Positions 1 to 9,300 of a DNA stretch of 64,000 bases are shown here, one piece after another. Below the pieces are notes generated by a model. That model searched no databases. It worked only from the letters and a program-made list of their open reading frames with translations, and had not been told where the DNA came from. How positions within the stretch are numbered: position 1 is the stretch's first letter; each line of letters opens with the position of its first letter. The translations under genes were made by a program, and so were the position numbers. Source of the stretch: Kribbella monticola (lineage in GTDB: Bacteria; Actinomycetota; Actinomycetes; Propionibacteriales; Kribbellaceae); NCBI RefSeq assembly GCF_003261635.1, contig NZ_QFXK01000035.1, forward strand, positions 248,001 through 312,000, given 5' to 3'.

Positions 1-1
1 G

Positions 2-418
2 GAGGCCGACCCGGACAAGGCGGCCGACCTCTTCCACGAGGCGCTGACCCTCCGCGTCGACCACGGCCTACGCCTCTACTGGCCGGACAGCCTGAAGGCG
101 CTGACCGCGTTGGCCGAGCACACCAACCGCCCACTCGACACCACCCGCCTGGCCGAACTGAGCCTCGACGAAGCGGTCGCCTACGTACGCCGTACGCGTG
201 GCTCCCGCGGCCGCCCGTCCACCGGCTGGGCCAGTCTCACCCCGACCGAACGCGAGGTGGTCGCGCTGGCCGTCGAAGGCCTCAGCAACCCCGAGATCAG
301 CGCCCGGCTCTACATGAGCCGTGGCACCGTCAAGACCCACCTCGCGCACGTCTACGCCAAGCTCAACGTCGCCAATCGCACCGAACTGGCCGCCCTCGCC
401 GCGACCCGCCCGGACTAG
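2..418 (+). CDS. LuxR-family transcriptional regulator, C-terminal part (5' end outside window)
   Basis: Only the last 138 residues are visible; the frame is open to the left edge. The tail, about visible residues 78-135, is a LuxR-type helix-turn-helix: LTPTEREVVALAVEGLSN is the scaffold helix, and SRGTVKTHLAHVYAKL carries the recognition helix. The preceding helical stretch (EALTLRVDHGLRLYW, then SLKALTALAEH) resembles the TPR-like sensor region of large ATPase-LuxR regulators, so the full protein is probably much longer. The gene is convergent with the MMPL gene, which ends 33 bp away. The target genes cannot be told from here. Family assignment is firm; the large-regulator subtype is inferred. 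Confidence 0.85.
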   Translation, partial: EADPDKAADLFHEALTLRVDHGLRLYWPDSLKALTALAEHTNRPLDTTRLAELSLDEAVAYVRRTRGSRGRPSTGWASLTPTEREVVALAVEGLSNPEISARLYMSRGTVKTHLAHVYAKLNVANRTELAALAATRPD

Positions 419-451
419 CCGCCCGGGCCGGCGCGTGTGCGACCACCCGGA

Positions 452-2593
452 CTAGCTGGGCTGGTCGGCCTTGGCGAGTTTGCTCGGCCACCAGATGTTC
501 CGGCCGATGTCGTGGGACAGAGCCGGGACCAGCAGCGACCGGACGATGGTGGTGTCGAGCAGGACGCCGAAGCCGACCATGAACGCGATCTGCGCGAGGA
601 AGAGGATCGGTACGACGCCGAGCGCGGAGAAGGTGGCCGCCAGGACGACCCCGGCGGAGGTGATCACGCCGCCGGTGACGGCCAGGCCGGTCAGGATGCC
701 CGGCCGGGTGCCCTGTTCGATCGACTCCTCCCGGACCCGGGTCATCAGGAAGATCGAGTAGTCGATGCCCAGGGCAACCAGGAAGACGAACGCGTAGAGC
801 GGGATCGACGCGTCGGCGCCGGGGAAGTCGAAGACGTGGTTGAAGACCAGCGCGCTGATCCCCACGGTCGCGCCGAACGAGAGCACGTTGCAGACCACCA
901 GCAGGATCGCCGCGACGACCGAGCGCAGCAGCAGCATCAAGACGACGAAGATCACCGCGAGGATGGCCGGGATGATCACCTTGAGGTCGCGGTTGCTCGC
1001 GTCCATCACGTCGAGGTTGATCGCGGTGTTGCCGCCGACCAGGACGTCCGGGCTGACCTGGTCCAGCTCGGTGCGCAGGTGCTTGACCACCTTGGTCGCC
1101 TCGGGGGAGTCGGCCGCGACCTTGAGGGTCGCCTGCACGAGCACTTTGCCTTCGACGATCTTCGGTGGGACGCCCGGTGCGGTCGAGGCGGACGCGGACG
1201 CGACCCCGTCGACCTTCATCGCGGTCTGGACGACCCGGGCGGCCTGGTCCTCGGTGGTGAGGATCTGCACCGGCGTGCCGGAGCCGGCGTCGAAGTGCTT
1301 GGCCAGCTCCTCCTGGCCGGTGACGGACTCGACCTTGTTCAGGAACAGGTCCTCCTGGGAGATGCCGTGCGCCTTGAAGGTCGGCAGGAAGGCGCCGCAG
1401 GCGATCAGGGCGAGAGCGGAGACAGCCCACACCTTGCGCGGGCTGCGGCCGACCAGGCCGGAGACGCGGCCCCACAGCTTGCGGCCGCCGACCTGGTCCT
1501 TGGCATGCACGTGGTCGACGCGGGGGATGGCCGGCCAGAAGATCCGGCGGCCGAAGGCGAGCAGGATCGCGGGCAGGAACGTCATCGCAGAGACCAGGGC
1601 GCCGGCGATGCCGATGGCCCCCACCGGGCCGAGGCCCTTGGTGCTGCCGAGCTGGGACAACAGCAGGCAGAGCAGGCCGAGGATCACGGTGGCCGCGCTG
1701 GCGGCGATCGGCTCGATCGAGGCCCGCCAGGCGACGCGCATCGCTTCGTACTTGCTCTCGTAGTCGTGCAGTTCTTCCTTGTACCGCGAGACCAGCAGCA
1801 GCGAGTAGTCGGTGGCGGCGCCGACCACGAGGATGAACAGGATGCCCTGACTCTGGCCGTTCAGCTCGATCACGTTGTTCTTGGCCAGTGGATAGACCAC
1901 CGACGCCGCGAGCGCGAGCCCGAAGACCGCGGTCAGCAGGACGGCGATCGGCAGCACCGGGCTGCGGTAGACGATCAGCAGGATCACGAACACGACGGCC
2001 AGCGCGACGCCGAGCAGGATCCCGTCGATCCCACCGAAGGCGGTGACGAAGTCCGCGAACACGCCGCCCGGTCCGGTCACGTACACCTTCAGCCCGGTCG
2101 GCGTGAGCGACTGTTTGATCTCGCCGCGCATCTCGTCGGCGACGGCGAACAGTGCGGTCTCGCCGGACTTGACCACCTCGGTGAGGCGGTCGCTGTTCAG
2201 CTCGAGGGTGATCAGCAGCGCTTTCTTGTCGGCCGACGGGATGATGATCTTGGCCGGCGCGGACAGGTACTGACTGATCGTCTTGCCGTCACCGAGGTCG
2301 AGCGACGGCACCTTGGCGAGGAAAGCGTTCGCCTTCGCCAGGTCGGCGGGGGTGATGCCGCTGTCGCGCTCGATCAGGACGAAGTACGGCAGGGCCTTGG
2401 AGTCGACGAACTTGGCCGACTCGTTGTTCACCAGCGTGGACTCCGCCTGCTTGGGCAGGAAGTTCGCGTTGTCGTTCTCCTGGACCTCGCTCAGCCGGCC
2501 GACCGTCGGGCCGCCGATCGCGCCCAGCAGCAGCCAGCCGATCAGTACCGCCGCGATCCCCGCCCGCCACGCCCAGCGCCGGTTGTTCCGCAC
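452..2593 (-). CDS. MMPL/RND-family membrane transporter
   Basis: A 713-residue inner-membrane exporter of the MMPL branch of the RND superfamily. It has the duplicated layout of the family: one N-terminal membrane helix, a large extracytoplasmic loop (about 40-185), a helix bundle (about 190-345), a second loop (about 390-530), and a second bundle to the C-terminus. The paired acidic motifs GAATDYS (Asp262) and GIDYS (Asp611) sit where the family keeps proton-relay residues. The start is a GTG with a purine-rich GGGGACGAG just upstream. It diverges from narK. Actinobacterial members export lipids, siderophores or drugs; nothing in the sequence fixes the substrate here, and no dedicated regulator is adjacent. 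Confidence 0.9.
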   Translation of the reverse strand: MRNNRRWAWRAGIAAVLIGWLLLGAIGGPTVGRLSEVQENDNANFLPKQAESTLVNNESAKFVDSKALPYFVLIERDSGITPADLAKANAFLAKVPSLDLGDGKTISQYLSAPAKIIIPSADKKALLITLELNSDRLTEVVKSGETALFAVADEMRGEIKQSLTPTGLKVYVTGPGGVFADFVTAFGGIDGILLGVALAVVFVILLIVYRSPVLPIAVLLTAVFGLALAASVVYPLAKNNVIELNGQSQGILFILVVGAATDYSLLLVSRYKEELHDYESKYEAMRVAWRASIEPIAASAATVILGLLCLLLSQLGSTKGLGPVGAIGIAGALVSAMTFLPAILLAFGRRIFWPAIPRVDHVHAKDQVGGRKLWGRVSGLVGRSPRKVWAVSALALIACGAFLPTFKAHGISQEDLFLNKVESVTGQEELAKHFDAGSGTPVQILTTEDQAARVVQTAMKVDGVASASASTAPGVPPKIVEGKVLVQATLKVAADSPEATKVVKHLRTELDQVSPDVLVGGNTAINLDVMDASNRDLKVIIPAILAVIFVVLMLLLRSVVAAILLVVCNVLSFGATVGISALVFNHVFDFPGADASIPLYAFVFLVALGIDYSIFLMTRVREESIEQGTRPGILTGLAVTGGVITSAGVVLAATFSALGVVPILFLAQIAFMVGFGVLLDTTIVRSLLVPALSHDIGRNIWWPSKLAKADQPS

Positions 2594-2770
2594 CCTCGTC
2601 CCCTATCCCTCGGTTGACGGCACAGTACCCAGTCGTACAGACCACACCGGGAACCGGTCACCCGGTTGTGAAGACTCCGCCGCCGCTCCGGCGTCGTCAG
2701 CGCGCCCGCTGCCGCTGACCCCGGCCCGCGCCGACTTCTCTCACCGGCCCGCGAGCAGTGTGCGGGAGCC

Positions 2771-2819
2771 GTTTCGGCGGCGTAACAACGAGATGACCGC
2801 TCGGAAACACCCCGGTCAT
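2771..2819. promoter_or_regulatory. Candidate GlnR-type nitrogen control site upstream of narK
   Basis: Five pentamers sit exactly 11 bp apart: GTTTC (2771), GTAAC (2782), ATGAC (2793), GAAAC (2804) and GTCAT (2815). The GlnR box of actinomycetes alternates GTnAC and GAAAC half-sites with 6-bp spacers, and ATGAC-n6-GAAAC-n6-GTCAT fits that spacing with one mismatch in each outer half-site. The array lies 46-94 bp before the narK start. GlnR control of nitrate assimilation is established in Streptomyces and Mycobacterium; its use here is inferred from the motif. Confidence 0.6.
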
Positions 2820-2864
2820 AGCTTCTTGAGCTAATCGGACAGGTCGAATGATCGGAGACGAACG

Positions 2865-4244
2865 ATGACGCTCGAGGCACGACCTGGGGTGGCTCCGCTG
2901 GAGCGGACCGGAGCGGTAGGCACGGTCGAAGCACCCCGCCGGGGCCGCTGGATCGACGTCTGGGACCCCGAGGACGCCGGTTTCTGGGCCGAGAAGGGCC
3001 GCAAGGTGGCCCGGCGCAACCTGTGGCCGTCGATCTTCGCCGAGTTCCTGGGCTTCTCGGTGTGGCAGCTGTGGAGCATCGTGGTGGTGTCGCTGCCGGC
3101 CGCGGGCTTCGCCTACAGCACCGACCAGATGTTCTGGCTGGTCGCGCTGCCGAGCCTGGTCGGCGCCACGCTGCGGCTGCCCTACACGTTCGCCGTACCG
3201 AAGTTCGGCGGCCGCAACTGGACGATCGTGTCCGCGCTGCTGCTACTGATCCCGACCTCCGGCCTGGCGTTCTTCGTCAGCCGCCCGGACACCCCGTTCT
3301 GGCTGATGGCGCTGGTCGCGGCCACCGCGGGCGTCGGCGGCGGCAACTTCGCCAGCAGTATGACGAACATCTCGTTCTTCTTCCCCGAGCGGGACAAGGG
3401 CTTCGCGCTCGGGCTGAACGCGGCCGGCGGCAACCTCGGCGTCGCCGTCGTCCAGTTGTTCGTGCCGATCGTGATCGTCGCCGGTGCCGGACTGACGCTG
3501 AACCGCGCTGGCCTGATGTGGCTGCCGCTGATCCTGCTGGCCGCCGTCCTGGCCTGGCGGGTGATGGACAACCTGTCCGCCGCGACCTCGTCGTTCCGCG
3601 CCTCGATCGCGGCGGCGAAGCGGCCGCACACCTGGGTGATCTCCTTCCTCTACATCGGTACCTTCGGCTCGTTCATCGGCTTCTCGGCGGCCTTCCCGCT
3701 GCTGATCAAGACGACGTTCCCGCACATCACGGTGGCCCACATCGCCTTCCTCGGCGCGCTGGTCGGCTCGGTCTCGCGGCCGTTCGGCGGCAAGCTGGCC
3801 GACCGGATCGGTGGTGCCAAAGTGACCGTGGCGGCCTTCGTGGTGATGGGCATCGGCATCCTGTCCGCGATCGCCGCACTGCACTCCGGCAGCTTCACCT
3901 GGTTCCTGCTCAGCTTCCTGGTGCTGTTCGTGGCCAGCGGCGCAGGCAACGGCTCGACGTACCGGATGATCCCGGCGGTGTTCCGGCAGACCACGCTCGA
4001 TCTGGACGGTAAGCCGGAGCCGGTCCGGGCCCGGCGGGAGGCGGCGGCCTGTATCGGGATCGCCTCGGCCATCGGCGCGTACGGCGGCTTCTTCGTACCG
4101 CGCGGCTTCGCGATGTCCACCGGGCACTACGGCTCGCTGGTACCGGCCCTGTACAGCTTCTGCGGCTTCTACGTCGTCTGCCTCGCCCTCACGTACTTCT
4201 GCTACCTGCGTCGGGGTGGCCCGCTCAGCCAGGAGCGCGTGTGA
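2865..4244 (+). CDS. narK: Nitrate/nitrite transporter (MFS, NarK type)
   Basis: A 459-residue major facilitator protein that brings nitrate in, or exchanges nitrate and nitrite, across the cytoplasmic membrane. About twelve hydrophobic segments are visible. The N-terminal WDPEDAGFWAEKGRKVARRNL lead-in is typical of actinobacterial NarK/NarU proteins, and glycine-rich stretches (GVGGGNFASSMTNISFFFP and GLNAAGGNLGVA) match the family's nitrate signature regions. The ATG follows GGAG at a good distance. It is the first gene of the assimilation operon; its TGA overlaps the GTG of nasA by 4 bp, indicating translational coupling. The reductase context favours nitrate import for assimilation rather than respiration. 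Confidence 0.93.
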   Translation: MTLEARPGVAPLERTGAVGTVEAPRRGRWIDVWDPEDAGFWAEKGRKVARRNLWPSIFAEFLGFSVWQLWSIVVVSLPAAGFAYSTDQMFWLVALPSLVGATLRLPYTFAVPKFGGRNWTIVSALLLLIPTSGLAFFVSRPDTPFWLMALVAATAGVGGGNFASSMTNISFFFPERDKGFALGLNAAGGNLGVAVVQLFVPIVIVAGAGLTLNRAGLMWLPLILLAAVLAWRVMDNLSAATSSFRASIAAAKRPHTWVISFLYIGTFGSFIGFSAAFPLLIKTTFPHITVAHIAFLGALVGSVSRPFGGKLADRIGGAKVTVAAFVVMGIGILSAIAALHSGSFTWFLLSFLVLFVASGAGNGSTYRMIPAVFRQTTLDLDGKPEPVRARREAAACIGIASAIGAYGGFFVPRGFAMSTGHYGSLVPALYSFCGFYVVCLALTYFCYLRRGGPLSQERV

Positions 4245-6364
4245 CCGCTGTAGACACTCACTGCCCGTACTGCGCTCTGCAGTGCGCGACGACTCTGCAC
4301 CCGGTCGAGAGGCCGGGTGCAGTGGCCGTGCAACCTCGCGAGTTCCCGACGAACCGGGGTGGCCTGTGCCGCAAGGGCTGGACCGCGCCCGAGGTGCTGA
4401 CGGTGCCGGACCGGCTCACGAAGCCGCTGGTCCGCAACGCCGCCGGCGATCTGGTGGAGACGAGCTGGGACGAGGCACTCGACTTCGTTGCCGACCGCAT
4501 CCGCTCGCTGCAGACGGCGTACGGCGATGACTCGGTGGCCGTGTTCGGTGGTGGTGGTCTCACGAACGAGAAGGCGTACGCGCTCGGCAAGTTCGCCCGG
4601 GTGACGCTGCGCACGTCGAATGTCGACTACAACGGCCGCTTCTGTATGTCGTCCGCTGCTGCTGCGACGAACCGCGCCTTCGGCATCGACCGGGGTCTCC
4701 CTTTTCCGCTGACGGACCTCCGGACCGCCGGGGCGATCCTGCTGGTCGGCAGCAACATCGCCGAGACGATGCCGCCCGCCGTCGCGCATCTGGACAGCGC
4801 CCGGGCGGCTGGTGGCCTCCTGGTTGTCGACCCACGCCGTACTGCGACAGCGGGACTCGTGGACGAAGGAGCCGGCGTACACCTGCAGCCAACGCCCGGT
4901 ACTGACCTGGCCCTGGTGCTCTCCCTGACGCACGTGGTGCTGCAGGAGGGACTGGCTGATACTGCGTACCTGCAAGAGCGGACTGACGACCCTGACGGCC
5001 TGTTCCGGTCCACGGCCGGCTGGTGGCCGGAGCGCGCCGAGCGCGTGACCGGCGTACCGGCTGTCACCATCCGGCAGGCAGCACGGCTCCTCGCCGCAGC
5101 TGCGCCAGTACACGGTGGTGCTGGAGCCTTCATCCTCACCGGACGTGGAGCAGAGCAGCACAGCAAGGGCACAGACACCGTCACCGCCTGCATCAACCTG
5201 GCTCTCGCACTGGGCCTGCCTGGGCGACTCGGAAGCGGCTACGGCTGCATCACCGGTCAGGGGAACGGCCAAGGCGGCCGGGAGCACGGGCAGAAGGCAG
5301 ACCAGCTACCGGGCTACCGCAGCATCGCGGACCCCGCAGCACGCGCCCACGTGGCCGGTGTGTGGGGAGTGAACCCGGACGACCTGCCGGGCCCGGGCCG
5401 GAGTGCTGTCGAGCTGATCAACGCCCTCGGTACGCCGGAAGGCCCGCGCGCACTCCTGGTCCACGGCAGCAACCTACTGGTCTCCGCGCCGCGGCTCGCC
5501 TCAGTGCGAGAGCACCTCGCCGCACTGGACCTTCTCGTCGTCGCGGACGTCGTTCCGTCGGAGACCGCCCTGATCGCCGATGTGGTCTTCCCGGTCACCC
5601 AATGGGCCGAGGAGGACGGCACGATGACCTCGCTGGAAGGACGCGTACTGCGACGCCGGGCGGCCGTGACGCCGCCAGGCGAGGTGCGCAGCGACCTCGC
5701 CATCTTCGCAGGACTGGCCGAGCGGCTCCGCCCGTCGACCCCGTTCTCCACGGATCCTGCCGAGATCTACGAGGAGCTTCGCCTCGCCAGCGCGGGCGGC
5801 ATCGCGGACTACGCCGGGATCAGCTGGGCGAGGCTGGACGCCGACGAGGCGCTGTTCTGGCCCTGCCCGGACGAGAGTCACCCAGGCACGCCACGACTGT
5901 TCGCCGACAGCTTCGGTACGCCGGACGGCCGGGCGCGCGTGATCGCGGTCGACCATCGTCCGGTGGCGGACGACCTCCGTGGCGAAGCGCCGTTCTACCT
6001 GGTGACCGGACGTCTGCTGCAGCACTACCAGAGTGGTGCGCAGACTCGCCGGGTCGTCGAACTGGCCGAGGCCGAGCCCGAGGTGTTCGCCGAGATCCAC
6101 CCGCGGATCGCCGCCCAGCTGGGAGTCTCGGACGGGCGGCCGGTGCGGCTGACGACGGCGCGGGGATCGATGGTGCTCCCGGCGCGCGTGACGACCGACG
6201 TACGGCCTGACACGGTGTTCGTGCCGTTCCACTTCGGTGGCGAGGGCAGCGTGAACGAGCTGACCAACGATGCGCTGGACCCGGTCTCGAAGATGCCCGA
6301 GTTCAAGGCCTGCGCGGTCGAACTGGCCGCCGCATCCCTGTCCGCAAAGGGGATTCCGGCATGA
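4241..6364 (+). CDS. nasA: Assimilatory nitrate reductase catalytic subunit
   Basis: A 707-residue molybdopterin oxidoreductase that reduces nitrate to nitrite in the cytoplasm. An N-terminal [4Fe-4S] site is visible as Cys8, Cys11, Cys15 and Cys43, followed by the conserved Lys45. The motif NGRFCMSSA supplies Cys135, the expected molybdenum ligand in NasA/NapA-type enzymes. The C-terminal MopB-binding domain starts near FYLVTGRLLQHYQSG. The protein lacks the C-terminal BFD domain that some NasA proteins carry, so electrons probably come from the BFD-bearing flavoprotein encoded next. The GTG start overlaps the narK stop, and the TGA overlaps the next ATG by 4 bp. Confidence 0.94.
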   Translation: MTAVDTHCPYCALQCATTLHPVERPGAVAVQPREFPTNRGGLCRKGWTAPEVLTVPDRLTKPLVRNAAGDLVETSWDEALDFVADRIRSLQTAYGDDSVAVFGGGGLTNEKAYALGKFARVTLRTSNVDYNGRFCMSSAAAATNRAFGIDRGLPFPLTDLRTAGAILLVGSNIAETMPPAVAHLDSARAAGGLLVVDPRRTATAGLVDEGAGVHLQPTPGTDLALVLSLTHVVLQEGLADTAYLQERTDDPDGLFRSTAGWWPERAERVTGVPAVTIRQAARLLAAAAPVHGGAGAFILTGRGAEQHSKGTDTVTACINLALALGLPGRLGSGYGCITGQGNGQGGREHGQKADQLPGYRSIADPAARAHVAGVWGVNPDDLPGPGRSAVELINALGTPEGPRALLVHGSNLLVSAPRLASVREHLAALDLLVVADVVPSETALIADVVFPVTQWAEEDGTMTSLEGRVLRRRAAVTPPGEVRSDLAIFAGLAERLRPSTPFSTDPAEIYEELRLASAGGIADYAGISWARLDADEALFWPCPDESHPGTPRLFADSFGTPDGRARVIAVDHRPVADDLRGEAPFYLVTGRLLQHYQSGAQTRRVVELAEAEPEVFAEIHPRIAAQLGVSDGRPVRLTTARGSMVLPARVTTDVRPDTVFVPFHFGGEGSVNELTNDALDPVSKMPEFKACAVELAAASLSAKGIPA

Positions 6365-9300
6365 CCGAACGCGTGGTGATCATCGGCGCGGGGATGGCGG
6401 GCACCCGGCTCGCCCAGCTCCTCGACGGCCGGTACGACGTACAACTGCTCGGCGACGAAGGCTTCTACAACCGCGGCCGCCTCACCGAGTACGTCGCGGG
6501 TCGCGCGGCGGAACCCGTTGTTTCCAAGGCGAATCCGACCACGGCCGTGGCGGTCGATCGCGCAGCCAAGGTCGTGCTCGCCGAAGGTGGCCGGCGGATT
6601 CCGTACGACCGGCTCGTGTTCGCGACGGGTGCCGAGCCGGTCGAGCCACCGGCGGTCAAGGGATTCCGCACGTTGCGGACCGCCGAGGACGCGATCGCGA
6701 TCGTGCAGGCGGCCGAGCACGTACGCCGGGCGGTGGTCCTCGGCGGCGGCGTACTCGGCGTGGAGACGGCCTGCGCCTTGCGCGAGCGTGGGGTTGCGGT
6801 CACCTTGATCCACGACGGTGAATCCCTGCTGGGCAAGACGATCCGGGCAACGGCCGGCCGGCGGATCACCAGGGCCGTTCGCCAGCTCGGCGTCGAGGTG
6901 CTGCTGAACACGACCATCGCGAGCACCGACGTACGGGATGGGCGGTTCCGGTCCGCTCAGCTGACCGGCGGTGAGGTTGTCTTCGGCGAGTTGCTGATCG
7001 CTGCCTGCGGGGTCGAACCGCGGGCGGCGGTGGCTGCGGCGGCGGGGCTTCCGATCGGGACGACCGGCGGGATCATCGTTGATCACACGTTCACCACTCC
7101 GGTCGACCCTGACGTGCACGCGATCGGCGACTGCGCGGAGTACGAAGGGCGGACGACCGGAACCGTGGCCGGCGCCTGGGACCAGGCGGAGATTCTTGCG
7201 CGCCACCTGGCTGCCGAAGAGGTCGAGTCGGGACCGGGCGATGAGGTCATCCGGCTGACCGCCGGGGGGCTGGACGTGCTGGTGCTCGGGGTTGAAGCCT
7301 CGGGTGGAGAGGTCGTTCAGCTGGACGACGACAAGCGATTCGTACGGGCGGTGATCCACGACGGCGTGGTGCGGTCCGCGGTGGTGGTCGGGGCGCCGGA
7401 GGTGGCGGCCGAGTTGGTGCTGCTGGCGGATCGGCGTACGCAGGTCGCTGCCGATCTGTTGTTCGCGGCCCCCGAGACACCGAAGAAGCGACAACTGACC
7501 GTCTGCCGGTGCAACGGCGTGACGCGGGCTGCCATCGAGGCGGCCTGGCAGGCGGGTGCCGACAGTGTGGCCGGCATCGCGGCGAAGACCAGAGCGACCA
7601 CCGGGTGCGGCAGCTGTACGGGGGCTGTCGGCAACCTTCTCGACCGGCTCCGGCGCGGCGAGAGCGAACCCGTCCCGACCAGGAGGGCAACCATGACAGA
7701 GCTGAACAAGGCCCGGCACTTGGTGATCGTTGGTGGCGGCATGGTCGCGCACCGGCTGGTGGAGGCGTTGCGCTCCCGGGACACCGCGGTGAACTGGCGG
7801 ATCACCGTGCTCGCCGAAGAGCCGCGGATGCCGTACGACCGGGTGGCGCTGACCAGCTACTTCTCCGGTCGTGACCCGCAGGACCTCTCCCTCGGCGACC
7901 CCGAGCTCTGGGACGACCCGGCCGTCACGTTGCGCAAGGGCGTCACCGTGACCGCGATGGACGTCGAGGCCAAGACGGTCCGGACCTCGCGCGACGAGGT
8001 GATCGGGTACGACGAACTGGTGCTCGCCACCGGCTCGTACGCCTTCGTGCCGCCGATCAAGAACAGCGACGTGAACGGCTGCTTCGTCTACCGCACAGTC
8101 GACGACGTCGCGGCTCTGCGCGTGTACGTCGAACGGCTTCGGGCCGAGGGCAAGGACGTCAACGGAGTCGTCGTCGGTGGTGGTCTGCTAGGCCTCGAGG
8201 CGGCGGGTGCGCTGCGGGCGCTGGGTGCGAAGACCAAGGTGGTCGAGTTCGCACCGAGGCTGATGGCGTTGCAGGTGGACGAAGGCGGCGGCAGTGCGCT
8301 GGCGCGGCTGATCCGCGATCTCGACATCGAGGTGCTGACCTCGACCCAGACGACCCGGGTGAAGACGACGTCGCAGGGCGCTGCCAAGGCGATGGCCGTT
8401 GCCGACGGCCCCGATCTGCCGGCCGACGTGGTGGTCTTCGCCACCGGGGTCCGGCCGCGCGACGAACTCGGTCGCGCCAGCGGCCTGGAGATCGGCGAAC
8501 GCGGCGGCGTCGTGGTCGACGACACCTGCCGTACTTCGGTGCCGGGCGTCTGGGCGATCGGCGAAGTGGCCTGCATCGAGGGTCGGGTCTGGGGCCTGGT
8601 CGCGCCTGGCTACGCGATGGCCGAGATCGTCGCGGACCAGTTGCTCGGCGGCGCGGCGACCTTCCCGGGCGCCGATTCGTCCACCAAGTTGAAGCTGCTC
8701 GGTGTCGATGTCGCCAGCTTCGGCGACGCTTTCGGTGCAACCGAGGGCGCGCTCGACATCGTGTACGCCGACCCGGTCGCGGGTGTCTACAAGAAGCTGG
8801 TGCTGTCCGACGACGCGCGGACGCTGCTCGGCGGGATCCTGGTGGGCGACGCATCGGCGTACTCCGGGCTGCGCCCGATGGTCGGCCGGCAACTGGGAGC
8901 CGACCCAGCGTCGTACCTGTTGCCGGAGGGCTCGCAGCCGGTGCAAATGGAGCTGCCGGACGACGCTCCGGTCTGCTCCTGCAACAACGTCTCGGCCGGC
9001 ACGATCCGGTGCGCGGTTCGCGACGAGGGTTGCGGGGACCTCAAATCGCTGTGTGGCAAGACCAAAGCCGGTACCAGCTGCGGTTCCTGCCTGCCGATCG
9101 TGAAGAACCTGCTGAACTCCGAACTGGCCGCGGCCGGTGTCGAGGTCAGCAAGGCCCTCTGCGAGCACTTCGCGTTGTCCCGCGCGGAGCTGTTCGACGT
9201 CGTCCGGGTGACCGGGCTGCGGACCTTCAGCGAGATCGTCGAGCGGCACGGCACCGGTCGCGGTTGCGACATCTGCAAGCCGGTGGTGGCCTCCATCCTG

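Noticed and set aside
437..2617. Long plus-strand open frame opposite the MMPL gene
   Set aside because: It mirrors the third-codon G/C bias of the MMPL gene, is low in hydrophobic residues and very rich in Asp, Arg and Gly, and matches no domain; it is an antisense shadow.
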